From the NCBI GenBank assembly GCA_016712665.1, contig JADJQP010000013.1:1-19776 (forward strand): a DNA stretch of 19,776 bases. Direction: 5' to 3'. The position numbers and the translations under genes are program-made. Below, piece after piece: positions 1 to 8,848 of this stretch. Numbering within the stretch: the stretch's first letter is position 1; every line of letters begins with the position of its first letter. Under the pieces are notes generated by a model that made no database searches, was not told where the DNA came from, and saw only the letters and a program-made list of their open reading frames with translations. This DNA is from Bacteroidota bacterium. GTDB lineage: Bacteria; Bacteroidota; Bacteroidia; Chitinophagales; Chitinophagaceae.

Positions 1-68
1 CTCCCCAAACAATCAATTATTGAACTGCATAAAATTGATTACATTTGCTTTCTCCTTTTCGGAAATAC

Positions 69-110
69 ACCCGCAATGCCTCTAAACTATGCACACTTTG
101 CGGGTTTTTT
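69..110 (+). terminator. Rho-independent terminator shape, rightward
   Basis: An 8-bp perfect inverted repeat, ACCCGCAA at 69-76 and TTGCGGGT at 98-105, encloses a 21-base loop. On the plus strand it runs straight into six T (105-110). That is the canonical shape for stopping rightward transcription. On the minus strand the hairpin comes just after the stop of the last tail gene but is not followed by a T run, so for the leftward operon it would be at best a weak terminator or an RNA 3' end protector. Bases 1-68 hold no gene that I can support on either strand. Confidence 0.6.
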
Positions 111-121
111 CATGCATGGCA

Positions 122-982
122 TTACGTTAATTGTTGATAAAAGCATACGCTACCCGTTTTAGCTACAATTGCACTACCAGCAACTTCGCTAGCAAAACGA
201 GCGATAAATGTACCGTCCGCAGTCGGTTTAAAATACCCCTCCATTACTGCCATATTATTCGCCGTTGATGCACTTGTGGCGTTACAGGTAGCGGGGCTGT
301 CAAACGCTTGCACATTACCATTTCTTGTACTTGTAGTATCGGTTAATGAATACTCACTAATCATTGAAAGGTTGGTAGCCAACCCCGCATCGCAAGTAAC
401 ACACCAACGCGAACCAGTTGTGGTCGCGGCAGCGGTGTAATAAATAATAAATTTGAAATAGTAAACTTTTCCAGCAGTGACGCTGAAGGACAAACCCGTA
501 ACATTTGCAATTGTATTGGCCACCGCATTGTTATTGGTAACATCGGATCCTAAAACAACTGTACTTAATGTATTAGTTAGTGGAGCATTTGCCCCTTGAT
601 TTATTGACTGCTTAACTGCTCCTGTGGATGCGAATGTTTGAAATCCGATACCTTCTTGATACTCTATTCGTTCTTGCGGTGCCAAAGTTGTTTGGAATAA
701 AATGTATTCAGTTCCATTGGCATCAAAACGAATCGTTACGGTCGCATTGGTAGTGTCATTATTGTACACGCTAATATAATCAATAACCCTTTGCGTACTT
801 GATGCAGGCGCACCAGCAAGAACTACGCTAGTTGTATTATTTGAGTTTTTTAGTGACCTACCTGCCACAAAAGTAGTTGACGTTCTATCTCTCCATGACG
901 TAAGGCATTGCAGTTGATTTGTGGTCACTGCCCCAGCTAATACCAATTCTAAATTATCCGTTGTTTCGCTTAATATTATCAT
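122..982 (-). CDS. Tail fibre / virion structural protein (286 aa)
   Basis: This 286-residue protein is rich in Thr, Asn, Ala and Val and has no membrane segment, the composition of an extended beta-structured virion protein. Its N-terminus (MIILSETTDNLELVLAGAVT) and the following 80 or so residues resemble a family common in tailed phages, usually annotated as hypothetical or structural; I recall this from memory and have not checked it. The C-terminal half (residues 150-286) looks like a receptor-binding or trimer-forming beta domain. It is the last gene of the leftward tail operon, a usual place for host-recognition proteins. Its ATG overlaps the TGA of the 42 aa gene before it (ATGA), so translation is probably coupled. 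Adhesion is an inference from position and composition. Confidence 0.6.
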   Translation of the reverse strand: MIILSETTDNLELVLAGAVTTNQLQCLTSWRDRTSTTFVAGRSLKNSNNTTSVVLAGAPASSTQRVIDYISVYNNDTTNATVTIRFDANGTEYILFQTTLAPQERIEYQEGIGFQTFASTGAVKQSINQGANAPLTNTLSTVVLGSDVTNNNAVANTIANVTGLSFSVTAGKVYYFKFIIYYTAAATTTGSRWCVTCDAGLATNLSMISEYSLTDTTSTRNGNVQAFDSPATCNATSASTANNMAVMEGYFKPTADGTFIARFASEVAGSAIVAKTGSVCFYQQLT

Positions 983-1107
983 TGTTCTAAAAGTGTTTTA
1001 AGTACGCAAATTCCAATACCGTTGCTTTCCATGTGTACGGTATCTTCTTCGATTATTGTTACGGTGTATTCTATACCATTGAATACTATTGGATCTCCTA
1101 TATTCAT
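979..1107 (-). CDS. Mini-protein of 42 aa in the tail operon
   Basis: A short ORF begins with ATG at 1107 and ends with TGA at 979. It encodes 42 residues starting MNIGDPIVFNGIEYTV and containing an acidic IIEEDTVHMES stretch, then a short C-terminal tail. It is supported mainly by architecture: its ATG overlaps the TGA of the upstream gene and its own TGA overlaps the ATG of the downstream gene, both as ATGA. It fills exactly the gap between the two larger genes, with no leftover bases. The pattern of a G-D-P-I-V-F-N-G-I-E-Y turn followed by beta strands suggests a small beta-rich protein. I do not recognise a family. Function unknown; perhaps a small tail or fibre accessory protein. Confidence 0.6.
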   Translation of the reverse strand: MNIGDPIVFNGIEYTVTIIEEDTVHMESNGIGICVLKTLLEQ

Positions 1108-1541
1108 ATTAAACCTTCTACTTGTTGTTGGGTTAAACCGCTTCCCCCGCCGCCCGGTGCAAGTGCGTCATTAATCAGTGTAATCAATGCCGACATAGAT
1201 TCATTTACATCCACCGACTGATTAGTATTAAATTGTATGGTCGTATTACTGCTATCAATTACCTCTAATTTGCTAATCCTATTGGCATTTACGCAAACCG
1301 TTGTTAGTGTCGCATGGGTAGCCTCAAAGAATCCCGCATCTGCTGTATTTGTTACGAATGTAGTATATGATGGATTTGATATAGCCTGTAATGCATTTGC
1401 TTCAAAAATATTAGCACTTGGATTGTACGCTATTCCTACTGTATTAATAAGGATATTCAGCCCGCTATTATCGTATCCGTATAATATAATCTGTGTATCT
1501 ATTGTTTGAACATCGCCATTATATGTAAGCTCTAGTATCAT
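1104..1541 (-). CDS. Distal tail / fibre-associated protein (145 aa)
   Basis: A 145-residue protein. Residues 1-125 alternate short hydrophobic and polar strands with many Asn and Thr, consistent with a beta-rich virion protein. The C-terminus has a GGGGSG flexible linker followed by LTQQQVEGLI, a short tail that I associate with fibre or baseplate proteins ending in a helical adaptor segment; this is from memory. Its ATG shares one base with the TAA of the 572 aa gene upstream (TAATG), and its TGA overlaps the next ATG (ATGA). It therefore belongs to the distal tail operon. Likely role: fibre or baseplate accessory; specific function unknown. Confidence 0.5.
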   Translation of the reverse strand: MILELTYNGDVQTIDTQIILYGYDNSGLNILINTVGIAYNPSANIFEANALQAISNPSYTTFVTNTADAGFFEATHATLTTVCVNANRISKLEVIDSSNTTIQFNTNQSVDVNESMSALITLINDALAPGGGGSGLTQQQVEGLI

Positions 1542-3259
1542 TAATCGGTAGTTAGTGTTACGTTGTTTGTTGCTAGAAATCCTATCATGTACGCCAATCC
1601 ATTGTCTGGCGTTGGTGGTGCTAGCGGAGTTTGATTGCTTACGTCAACGGTAGCTGGATTATCAAATTGACCAACGGCCTCAAAACACCATCGAATACTA
1701 TTATTAATGGTAGCCGTTAGCATGACATTTGCTGTCATTTGCACGTCTGCCAACCCGCCACCAGCCCTTGAAAATATATTGTTCGTAATTGTTTTTAATT
1801 GATTAGCATTAAGATAGAAGCTGATACACTCTCTAGGAATAGAACCGCCTAAAATGTGAATTATTTGGTCTGATGTACTTAATTCTAAATTCTCTACTCG
1901 ACTAAAGAATAACCGCGCTGTATATTTATCGCCGTCCGCATATGTTTTTGTGACCACAGTTCCGATACTCGTACCGGTGCTTTTTGTTCCATCACCCCAC
2001 CAATACGCATACTTAACACTTGATACACCACTAAAATCTACTACCAAGTCCGTTTCGGTCGCTGTTGCAATAATGCCTACTTTTACACAATAATCGTAAG
2101 ATGTGAATGTCAAGCCTGGCGAAAACGAACTAAATACAGTTCCGTCATTTGTAAGTAGTACAATCTTATTTTGTGCATTTATCGCAAAGTATGTATTATT
2201 ATAATCTACAATTGCTAGCGGATCCACCGCATTAAGGTAATCGACAAAGTTTTGACCGCTTGTAAATGGCAACGCGATTGGATAAGACGTAGCGGGTGAT
2301 GCTTGTGTAAGTGTAGTCACATAGAAGTCAATATCTCCAGGATTTACACCCAAAACGATTTGATTATATTGGCTAACATAAGTATCGAAGTCGTTTGATT
2401 TTGGTCGTACATTGAGAACGGCAGTAGCTAAAGGGTTTTTATCAATTCGCGTGGCCTCCAATTTAGCACCTTCGGACCGTGTATATTTAACATTTTCAAT
2501 ATACCAATTATCACTCAATGATAGTCTTTCTATCTTATCAAGCATCCAATCGGGTATCTGGTGATCCCCCGCACCAAAAAAAAGCGTCCATTCTCGATAA
2601 GGAACCCCACTAATCATCGTTAAATTTAGCGGTTGATCTTCATACACATTAAACTTACTACCCGTATTTAACTCCGTAAAGGCACAATGCACCCTTAGCT
2701 GAAATTCTATACCGGTTTCGTAAAATATTCCCTGATCGTTACTGCTATTTGAGTACCTAAATAGTAACGTGTTCAAATGCTTTTGCTTAATTTCAATACC
2801 TTCCGAAATCACCCAAAAGTCATAATCGGTAAATAATCCTACTTTATGGATTTGTACAAAATATTTACCCTCCGCAACATCAAATAATTGCAATTCTACC
2901 TCTCTAATAAACAAACTACCAACCGCACTTCCTACCGTTGCATCCACCTCTTTTATCACTTCGCCATTGCAGTTAATCAACCGCGCTACATAGGCTACTG
3001 TAGGCCCCGAAACATAATCATCCACACCGAGCCATTGCAAATATATAGCATCGCCTTGCTGATATGGTTGCCAATATCGTGGCTTATCCATGTAATCCTT
3101 TAGGCATCTTCTAAAGAAATCTGCATCTATACCAACATCGTTTACGTTAGGATTAAATGCTTTGTAACTCGATTGGGTAAATGACGCGGTATTTAATATA
3201 TCGCTTTGCTGATAGAGTTTTAGCGGGTTAATTTGTGGTATTTCAAAGATATTTGCCAT
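1541..3259 (-). CDS. Baseplate/tail-tip protein with PKD-like domain (572 aa)
   Basis: A 572-residue protein following the large baseplate gene in operon order. Residues 1-395 look like a beta-rich tail-tip region with repeated WxP, YxxQ and aromatic strand patterns and no membrane segments. Residues about 398-455 match a PKD-type immunoglobulin-like fold: the signature WWGDGT is at 420-425, followed by TKTYADGDKYTARL at 437-450, the usual closing strand of PKD domains. Residues about 455-500 (NLELS, then ISFYLNANQLKTI) have a leucine-repeat-like rhythm. PKD and leucine-rich repeats commonly bind carbohydrate or protein surfaces, so host contact is plausible. The start ATG at 3259 follows an A-rich, non-coding stretch. 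Domain naming is by motif only. Confidence 0.6.
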   Translation of the reverse strand: MANIFEIPQINPLKLYQQSDILNTASFTQSSYKAFNPNVNDVGIDADFFRRCLKDYMDKPRYWQPYQQGDAIYLQWLGVDDYVSGPTVAYVARLINCNGEVIKEVDATVGSAVGSLFIREVELQLFDVAEGKYFVQIHKVGLFTDYDFWVISEGIEIKQKHLNTLLFRYSNSSNDQGIFYETGIEFQLRVHCAFTELNTGSKFNVYEDQPLNLTMISGVPYREWTLFFGAGDHQIPDWMLDKIERLSLSDNWYIENVKYTRSEGAKLEATRIDKNPLATAVLNVRPKSNDFDTYVSQYNQIVLGVNPGDIDFYVTTLTQASPATSYPIALPFTSGQNFVDYLNAVDPLAIVDYNNTYFAINAQNKIVLLTNDGTVFSSFSPGLTFTSYDYCVKVGIIATATETDLVVDFSGVSSVKYAYWWGDGTKSTGTSIGTVVTKTYADGDKYTARLFFSRVENLELSTSDQIIHILGGSIPRECISFYLNANQLKTITNNIFSRAGGGLADVQMTANVMLTATINNSIRWCFEAVGQFDNPATVDVSNQTPLAPPTPDNGLAYMIGFLATNNVTLTTD

Positions 3260-3308
3260 GTAATTATGTTATTTGACCGCTTTTTTTATTGATATTGTAA
3301 AATTAATG

Positions 3309-3316
3309 TAATTTTG
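3309..3316 (+). promoter_or_regulatory. Bacteroidota -7 motif before the lipoprotein gene
   Basis: TAATTTTG at 3309-3316 fits the Bacteroidota -7 consensus TAnnTTTG on the plus strand, 15 bases before the lipoprotein ATG. There is no TTTG at the preferred 19-base distance; the nearest partial match is ATTG at 3288-3291 (17 bases). Transcription would start near 3322. A dedicated promoter is expected because this gene points against every other gene, but the match is only half complete. Confidence 0.4.
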
Positions 3317-3331
3317 TCGAAAATTGAAGAT

Positions 3332-3535
3332 ATGAGATATTTTATTATTTTGGTACTTTGTGCCACCTTTGCAATAAGTTGTAGTAAACCTGCTAATTAT
3401 AGGTGTTATGATACGATTACAGATAGTACCGGCAACATCATAGCGACTGATAAAGGCTTTGATAGGTACTTCCCATCTATTGAATCCGTAAAAAGATTTG
3501 AGCAATATCATCATAAAACTTGTTTTTCTAAGTAA
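3332..3535 (+). CDS. Small lipoprotein on the opposite strand (67 aa)
   Basis: This is the only rightward gene in the window. I place the start at ATG 3332 rather than the upstream TTG at 3314 because the protein then begins with a textbook lipoprotein signal: Met-Arg, a hydrophobic stretch (residues 3-14) and the lipobox AIS-Cys17. The mature part (50 residues: SKPANYRCYDT through HHKTCFSK) has two more cysteines and is polar. It should be lipidated and anchored in the inner or outer membrane. It sits between two tail genes and its 3' end overlaps the stop region of the convergent baseplate gene by 8 bases. A separately promoted lipoprotein inside a late operon fits a 'moron' such as a superinfection-exclusion lipoprotein; this role is inferred, as is the alternative of a lysis (spanin-like) role. 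Confidence 0.6.
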   Translation: MRYFIILVLCATFAISCSKPANYRCYDTITDSTGNIIATDKGFDRYFPSIESVKRFEQYHHKTCFSK

Positions 3536-5733
3536 TAATATTGTTTAAGTTAGTGCTTATGCTACATAGTAGCTTATAGCTTTGTGTATTGCTCAATATA
3601 GGTTTATCACTCATTGAGATTATAAACCCATAATAATCTAATTCATTGTATGTAAATTTAACCTTTCCGTAAGGATTTGTGTCTAAGATACTTAATATAC
3701 TTGCAGGGATTATAGAATCAAATTCAAATATTATTGGGTAAAATATCATTGAATCAAGGTCTTGCAAATCCTCAGTTTGCTTTTCATATATAGTTGGACC
3801 GCCAGTATCCCATATTAAAAAATCTTCATTGTTTTGTGTCTTACTTGATGCTTGGAATGTCAAAGCTGCAAGTAAATCATACTGAGGATAAAGTACGGAG
3901 TTTATGTAATTGCCATGCCTAAATAAACACTTCTTAACTGACATATAAAGATTAAATGCAGTAGTAGGACTTATCAAACCGCTTGTAATAGTGTAACCAC
4001 CTCTTTCAAGGTAGTAAAAGTCTTGACCTGCACCTGGTAATCCTGCCGGTACTGTTCCTGCTACTGTTGGCTCAATGTGTAACCAAAAACACATCATTAT
4101 CACTATCATTATCAGCCATTATCTTATCAGTAAGGTTTGCCCTTGCTAATTCAATTTCGTACATACTTGCATGATAATCACTTACTAATTGTTTTTCACT
4201 TGTAACCCTAATCAAAGGACTTTGATATTCTTGTAAAATATTAAATTCATCCTTACCGTTGACTGTATCAAACTTCACATCCGGATAACCTATCTTTAAT
4301 TTAGCAAACATCTCAGTGGTAAATGGAGTTGTTACAAGATTATTAATAGTGCCTAAATCAAGTATTTGTGTAGCTTCATCATACGCTTCATCTACTGGTG
4401 CTATCTCAATTGTTTGTGTATCTTTATCAAACTTCAAACAAGTATTAAAAGCACATTTCATTGAATTATAAAACTCTGTGAAATTGGTTTGTAATTGCGA
4501 CTTTTCTAATAATCTCAAAGCATCCCCGCTTGTAATTACTTTTGTTGCCTCAGTTGTTTGCAATAGTGTAGAGGATGCAACCGCATCAGCATCAATATCA
4601 GCTACTAACTGAGTAAACACATCAAATGTACGGAGTGCAGGTACATAAGTCTCAAATACTTTGTTTAACACAAATACTTTTAGATCCAATGAGAATATAT
4701 GCGCTTGATGCGGATTACCTGCGTTTAGGTTTGTATAGAAAAAATACAATATTAAAACTTCATTTGGTGCAACTGAAATAGTAGTATCGAAGTTAATTAT
4801 TTCCGTTCCACTTGTACCGGCTAAATAAGTAACCCCATCAGCAATTGAATGGTCTTGTATTACTACTGAATCATCCTTTAAAAAACGTAATGCCCTTAAT
4901 CTGCATTTGGTACTATTGACATTAGCTATTGTTCCAATGTTTAGACTTCCTTTTATTTGATAGTCGTAGGTAAGTGATTCACTTGAATTATGAATAAACC
5001 ATTTATCACCCATTGCCATTGATACAAAGCCCCCATAAACTTGTTTGTAAAAGTTGCTGAATAGACCTAAGTATTCATTTCCTTTAGGGTTATTATCACC
5101 ATTTGAATAACCTTCAGTAATATAGAATAATAATGTAGGTGCATTGAATGTGTTTACATCTGTGTACGTTGGTATTGTAACATTGTCATTAGGTTGGTCT
5201 AGTCCTATGAAATTAAACACCGCTTGTAATTCTAACCCATCCATACTAACCCAAATAACATCAGGGTTATCAATTACATCTATTTGGAAATTAGTATTTT
5301 CCTTAGCTTTTAACTTTGCCCAAAAACCGCCCTCCATTATTTCAACATTCACAAAGTCTTTTTTATCATTGAATCTTGAAAAGTCAACATCACCAAAGTA
5401 GTAAGGCTCATAGTCATATACTGCAATTGTTCTATTAAACTTTTCAATGTACAATTGACACGCCCCCTCAGTTCCATAATTCACATAAAGATAGCGTAGT
5501 ATTTTCGCCCCATCCTTTACAAACTCAATAAGTATTGTAAAGGCTTGAAACACGCCATGATATGTAAACCCACGTTCCCACGTTAATACTATCTCACTCC
5601 AATTCTTAGGTGTGTATGTTAGCGGTGTTGGTGTTGTAGTATCTTGTACCACCCCTGCATTATCAACATAGTAATAATGCCATGTACCTGCAACATCATA
5701 ACGTAAATAATATTTAAAATCTATGTAGTTCAA
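3528..5733 (-). CDS. Large distal tail/baseplate protein, split by a frame break near 4075
   Basis: Two ORFs look like one protein. The first (5733-4072, 553 aa) ends ...SDNDVFLVTH-stop. The second is open from 4118 to 3528 and reads ...LHIEPTVAGTVPAG onward, then LERGGYTITSGLISPTTAFN. Removing one base near 4075 gives an uninterrupted 734 aa protein reading SDNDVFL-VT-IEPTVAG. The SDNDVF stretch followed by LERGGY, a 'T-A-F-N' segment and KKCLFRHGNYI recalls large tail proteins of Bacteroidota phages, where I remember these parts in one chain. Location straight after the tape measure fits a distal tail or baseplate/hub role. The start is TTG 5733, directly after the tape measure TAA; no in-frame Met exists for about 130 residues. 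If the break is real, the C-terminal part could restart at ATG 4109. Confidence 0.6.
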
Positions 5734-8164
5734 TTATCTGATATTTTTTTTAACGTGCATATAATGGTCAAAGTTTCCAATTATGTTAACATTTGAATTT
5801 TTATTAATCATTACTTTTTTCAGTTCTTTTACATCATTTGTCAATTCGCTAAATGCTTCTAACATGGCGGTTTGCATTGAATCCGTACTTACTTTATTAC
5901 CGTTCCCTAATTTCTTAAATGCTACATTATACACGCTTTGCATTAACTTTTCATGTGGAATGATTTTAGTTTGTGCCGGTAAATCCATTATCGTATCAGT
6001 TGCAGGTGTTAAGAATGTTTTACCACCTGGCAATATACCTAACTCAACTCCTTTCTCACCCACATGAGCCAACCCACCTGGATGATTATCAGTACCTTTG
6101 TAATACTCAGGTAGTGGTGTACTTGCCACCCTTGCGATATTGGCTATTCCTATTGCGCCTTGAGCTGCTGCTAATCCAATACCTAACGGAGTATATCCGT
6201 ATTCTGCAAATGTTTTCATTACTGCATTAGCGGTGTTCATAATTATTTCAGCTATGTTATAGGCTTTATTTTGTTGCGCTGCCTTACGTTCTGCCCTTCT
6301 TCTTGCTTGGTCTATATTCTTTTGTTGTGCTTCTCTTTGCGCTTGTAACTTAATTAGTTCACGTTCCCTATCAGCTTTATTGGTAAATGATGCGTTTATA
6401 CGCTTAGTCTCTGCATCGTAATTATCATTTAATACCCTTTCACGTTCATTTATCTTTGATATTTCAGCGTTATAAATAATCTCAGTAATGTTGCCCATTA
6501 ACTCAGTCGCAGTGCTTACTATATTTGCATACTCTTGAACTCTCTCAATACGCTTTCTCCACATTTCCTCTATCTGTGCATCCTCACTATCCAATAACGC
6601 TTGATTACCCGCCATGCCTTCCTTAATAGCGTCAAGTTCCATTTTAGCGTATTCCTCATTCTTTTTCCTAATCCATTCTAAGCGGTCTAATATTCTTTTT
6701 TTAGTAGCTTCATCTGTCTTTTCGTTCATCTGTTGCACTTCTAAATCCAATTGGAATAGGTCGTGTTCGTATTCTTCGATTTCTTTTGCCCTATCTTCTT
6801 TAGTTCCCTTACCTATATTATCTTTAGTTTTACCACTTGCAGAAGTGCCACCGCCTTTCTTTACCCCACCTAAAACAAATGATTCTCTTTCAATTAGTGC
6901 CATTTGTTCCATAGAATTAGTAATAGACTGAATCTTATCATTAATCATTGATAATTGTCCTTGTTTCGCTGAAAGTTGGTCATTTGTAAAATATGCAAAA
7001 GTGCCAGGCTTAGGATTAGTCATTGCATTAATATCATTTTGTATTCCTACTTGTTGCGATACAAGTTTTTCTAATTCAGACATTTGCGCCTTTTTTAACG
7101 CAAGTATTGAAATAATATTCAACATTGAAAAATATGTATCATTTAATCCATTTGCCATTACATTTTCTTTGCTCATATTGGAAAGCAAATCGGGATATAC
7201 TTTATTAAGTTCATCGTATGCTTTTGACCTATCTTCTACTGATAAATTTAGATTATTTACTACATCTAATAAAACTTTTGCATGGCTTATTTCTGTATTC
7301 ATTTGCTTATTAGCTTCCTTTCTCGTTTGTATTAAATCTTGTTCAGATTTATTCAGTTTCTCTGTACTCTCAAACATTGCAAATATCTCCTTACTAAATA
7401 TCGTAAACAAACCAATAGCAATTGCGAATATATTACCAAAACTAAAGATACTAGCCCCAAATATCTTCAGCGCTCCCATTGTGCCATTTACTTTACCGGT
7501 AACCTCATTAGTCGCATTCGCTACACTTTTGAAGTTGTCGGCTAATATGGGAAGATTATTGGACAAACCCAATATACCGGTTTGTGCTGAATATGTAAAT
7601 CCCGGTAATTCTCTGAATACTTGGGTAAGGCCGTGCAATTGATTCTTATAATCCCCTACATTCCTTTGAAACCTGCCTGTACTGCCATCTAGTTGCTTTA
7701 ACGCTGCATCGGTTGCCTGTATTCTTTTTTGTATTTCTAGGCCTAAAGGCGATTTTCTAAGCGAATCACTCATCGCATCCCATTGCAATCGCAATTTTAT
7801 TAATGATGCGCTCATCTTATTAACACTCCCCTCATTTGCCAACATTTCTCTAGCCGCGTTCTTATTGGCGGTGTTTAATTGCTGTAATCGCACCGCATTG
7901 GCTGCCATTTCTTTGCCTAACTCGGATTCGGCTACAACTATTTTTTTTAATATATTCTCATTTTGCAATTGCGATTTATTTAAATCATCAATAGCTTTCT
8001 TCGTACCTGCCCACTCCCTTAGTGTCTGATAGCGTAGCTTCTAATAGTTTGGCCGCATTGGTAGATTTTACAAACGTATCCACTAACCCATTTAGGCCTT
8101 TCTCCATGCGCTCAATTTGCGCAAACGCTTCTTTTCCTATTATCTCATTAATTACCTCTGCCAT
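5734..8164 (-). CDS. Tape measure protein, interrupted by one frame break near 8012
   Basis: The protein sets tail length and threads the tail tube lumen. The ATG at 8164 opens a frame (MAEVINEIIGKEAFAQIERM...) that stops at a TGA around 7987, while the long 744-codon frame is open from 8040 to 5734. Deleting one G from GTGGGC near 8012 joins them as ...LSDTKGV-AGTKKAIDDLNK, giving about 809 aa. Evidence for tape measure: long helical, coiled-coil-prone N-terminal half; hydrophobic segment FGASIFSFGNIFAIAIGLF; an Arg/Lys/Glu-rich coil ending in AQREAQQKNIDQARRRAER; an Ala-rich hydrophobic segment near PLGIGLAAAQGAIGIANIA; and the typical C-terminal KGTDNHPGGLAHVGEKGVEL, then LPAQTKIIP. Length predicts a tail of roughly 120 nm at 0.15 nm per residue. 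Confidence 0.8.
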
Positions 8165-8246
8165 CAGCTATTTTATTTAATTTGTATAGAATTACCCTTA
8201 ATAAAAAGAGTGCAAACCAACCACTGATAAATCCTATTGTGAACAT
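8148..8246 (-). CDS. Membrane mini-protein of 32 aa before the tape measure
   Basis: ATG at 8246 shares one base with the TAA of the upstream gene (TAATG) and the frame ends at TAA 8148, 17 bases inside the tape measure start. The 32-residue product begins MFTIGFISGWFALFLLRVILY and ends KLNKIADGRGN: one hydrophobic segment of about 20 residues followed by a short basic-polar tail, typical of a single-span membrane protein with the C-terminus in the cytoplasm. No other reading explains bases 8165-8245. The stop-start overlap argues that it is translated. Function unknown; possible roles are a small holin-like or membrane-anchoring factor, but nothing here proves either. Confidence 0.55.
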   Translation of the reverse strand: MFTIGFISGWFALFLLRVILYKLNKIADGRGN

Positions 8247-8848
8247 TATGCCGCTTGTTTTTGTTGTTTGATTAGTGAATCGCAATACGCTTTGTATTTC
8301 TGTACAAATATACAATATTGCCCTACTGATAATTCATTAATATTTATTGACATTTTGAACGCGGTGGACATATCTACAATAATATTCACAAAATAATTGT
8401 AATCCATTGCCACGTCATTGCCGGTATTCTCTAAAGTAGTGGCCATTTGTTGCAACTCGATTAAATCGCGCTTGTAATGAGCTATAAATGTTTTAAGAAC
8501 TTTATTGAGTGAATCGGTAGAGTACTCTAATATTGGTAAGGGGTAATCAAAGTCATAAAGCAGTTTGAAAAGTTGCTCGTTTGGCTTAACCTTGATTACC
8601 TCTAATATATTTCGCGCCCTTTGGATCCTCGACTGAAAAATAACCGTGTCTTTCATGCTAAACAATTTATCCTCAAACTCCTTTCCACCAATAGCCACCG
8701 CATAATCATTGTATAATTGCTCCCAAATTGGTTTCAACTCATCGGGTGAACAATTACCCTTAATTATCAGTAACTCGTAATTTTGAGTACTTACAATATC
8801 AATGAAGATAGTTAACGGTAGTTTATGGATACTTTGATATGTATTCAA
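8246..8848 (-). CDS. Tail-chaperone-position protein (about 200 aa)
   Basis: A mostly helical protein of about 200 residues immediately before the tape measure, the position of tail assembly chaperones in siphoviruses. I place the start at TTG 8848 (LNTYQSIHKLPLTIFIDIV) because the frame farther upstream translates the overlapping 70 aa gene out of phase; ATG 8881 (211 aa) and ATG 8938 (230 aa) are possible alternatives. The KLPLTIFIDIV opening, the GKEF..KL region, and helices such as LIELQQMATTLENTGNDVAMDYN resemble a conserved hypothetical family of Bacteroidota phages. No catalytic motif is visible. Assignment as chaperone is by synteny only. Its TAA overlaps the next ATG (TAATG). Confidence 0.5.
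   Translation of the reverse strand: MNTYQSIHKLPLTIFIDIVSTQNYELLIIKGNCSPDELKPIWEQLYNDYAVAIGGKEFEDKLFSMKDTVIFQSRIQRARNILEVIKVKPNEQLFKLLYDFDYPLPILEYSTDSLNKVLKTFIAHYKRDLIELQQMATTLENTGNDVAMDYNYFVNIIVDMSTAFKMSININELSVGQYCIFVQKYKAYCDSLIKQQKQAA

Noticed and set aside
1237..1509. Plus-strand 90 aa hydrophobic frame
   Set aside because: Fully antisense to the 145 aa structural gene, which is tied to its neighbours by overlaps.
122..3259. Diversity-generating retroelement acting on the tail-tip or fibre genes
   Set aside because: No reverse transcriptase and no template/variable repeat pair in the window.
3269..3514. Minus-strand frame of 81 codons opposite the lipoprotein
   Set aside because: No recognisable features, and it competes with a plus-strand ORF that has a clear lipoprotein signal.
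7001..7642. Plus-strand open frame of 213 codons opposite the tape measure gene
   Set aside because: Hydrophobic, low-complexity reading antisense to a well-supported gene; it follows from the codon pattern of the minus strand and has no promoter or neighbours.
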